Of a DNA stretch of 15,132 bases, positions 15,084 through 15,132 are shown one piece after another; position 1 is the first letter of the stretch; the number at the start of each line of letters is the position of its first letter. The stretch spans positions 35,874-51,005 of the forward strand of contig VXOR01000079.1 in NCBI GenBank assembly GCA_009840005.1. The letters run 5' to 3'. Made by a program: the position numbers and the translations under genes. Under the pieces are notes generated by a model. The model had not been told where the DNA came from and searched no databases. It saw only the letters and a list, made by a program, of their open reading frames with translations. Origin of the DNA: Gemmatimonadota bacterium. Lineage in GTDB: Bacteria; Latescibacterota; UBA2968; UBA8231.

Positions 15084-15132
15084 TTTTTGGTCCTCAGCTA
15101 CCCATCCCTGTACCCTTTCCCACACACTCCAG

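Overview
This window is bacterial chromosome from an uncultured-type, GC-rich bacterium with densely packed genes. The best lineage hint is the truncated secreted protein at the left end. It joins an FlgD-like 'NPFNPST' module, dockerin-type repeats and a six-bladed YWTD beta-propeller, and it sits beside a phytanoyl-CoA dioxygenase (PhyH) gene. That mix is typical of candidate phyla such as Poribacteria or Latescibacterota (general knowledge; I could not run a search). The other genes are housekeeping genes that do not fix the phylum.

Layout. (1) Bases 1-3408, minus strand: a possible 20-codon leader ORF, a stand-alone MNT-type nucleotidyltransferase, a PhyH-family oxygenase, and a secreted multidomain protein whose C-terminus runs off the left edge. 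The first three overlap by 3-4 bases at each junction, so they look like one transcription unit. (2) Bases 3517-6042, plus strand: lipB (lipoate transfer), icd (NADP isocitrate dehydrogenase) and moaC (molybdenum cofactor synthesis). The icd stop and moaC start share one base. (3) Bases 6096-7013, minus strand: a divergent ornithine-carbamoyltransferase-like gene. Directly upstream lies a ~100 bp element with terminal inverted repeats and a strong internal hairpin (7045-7144), next to an AT-rich island. (4) Bases 7195-14727, minus strand: a six-gene run, read mfd, PpiC-type lipoprotein, surA-like chaperone, RqcP-like S4 protein, SAM methyltransferase, nrnA-like DHH phosphodiesterase. Junctions are overlaps or gaps of at most 18 bases, so this is very probably an operon. 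(5) Bases 14804-14977, minus strand: tRNA-Ala(GGC) with encoded CCA, a recognisable promoter and an intrinsic terminator, so it is a unit separate from mfd. (6) The right edge holds a third copy of the 13-base terminal repeat seen at 7045-7144, probably the start of a related mobile element that continues outside the window.

How the genes fit. The mfd operon combines transcription-coupled repair, two periplasmic or surface parvulin-type folding factors, a ribosome-quality-control-like S4 protein and nanoRNA degradation. The plus-strand group is unrelated central and cofactor metabolism. No phage, CRISPR array or complete defence system is visible. The points most worth a second look are the CTG start proposed for the PpiC lipoprotein, the altered ornithine-binding motif of the carbamoyltransferase, the domain order of the YWTD protein, and the inverted-repeat element with its extra end at the right edge.
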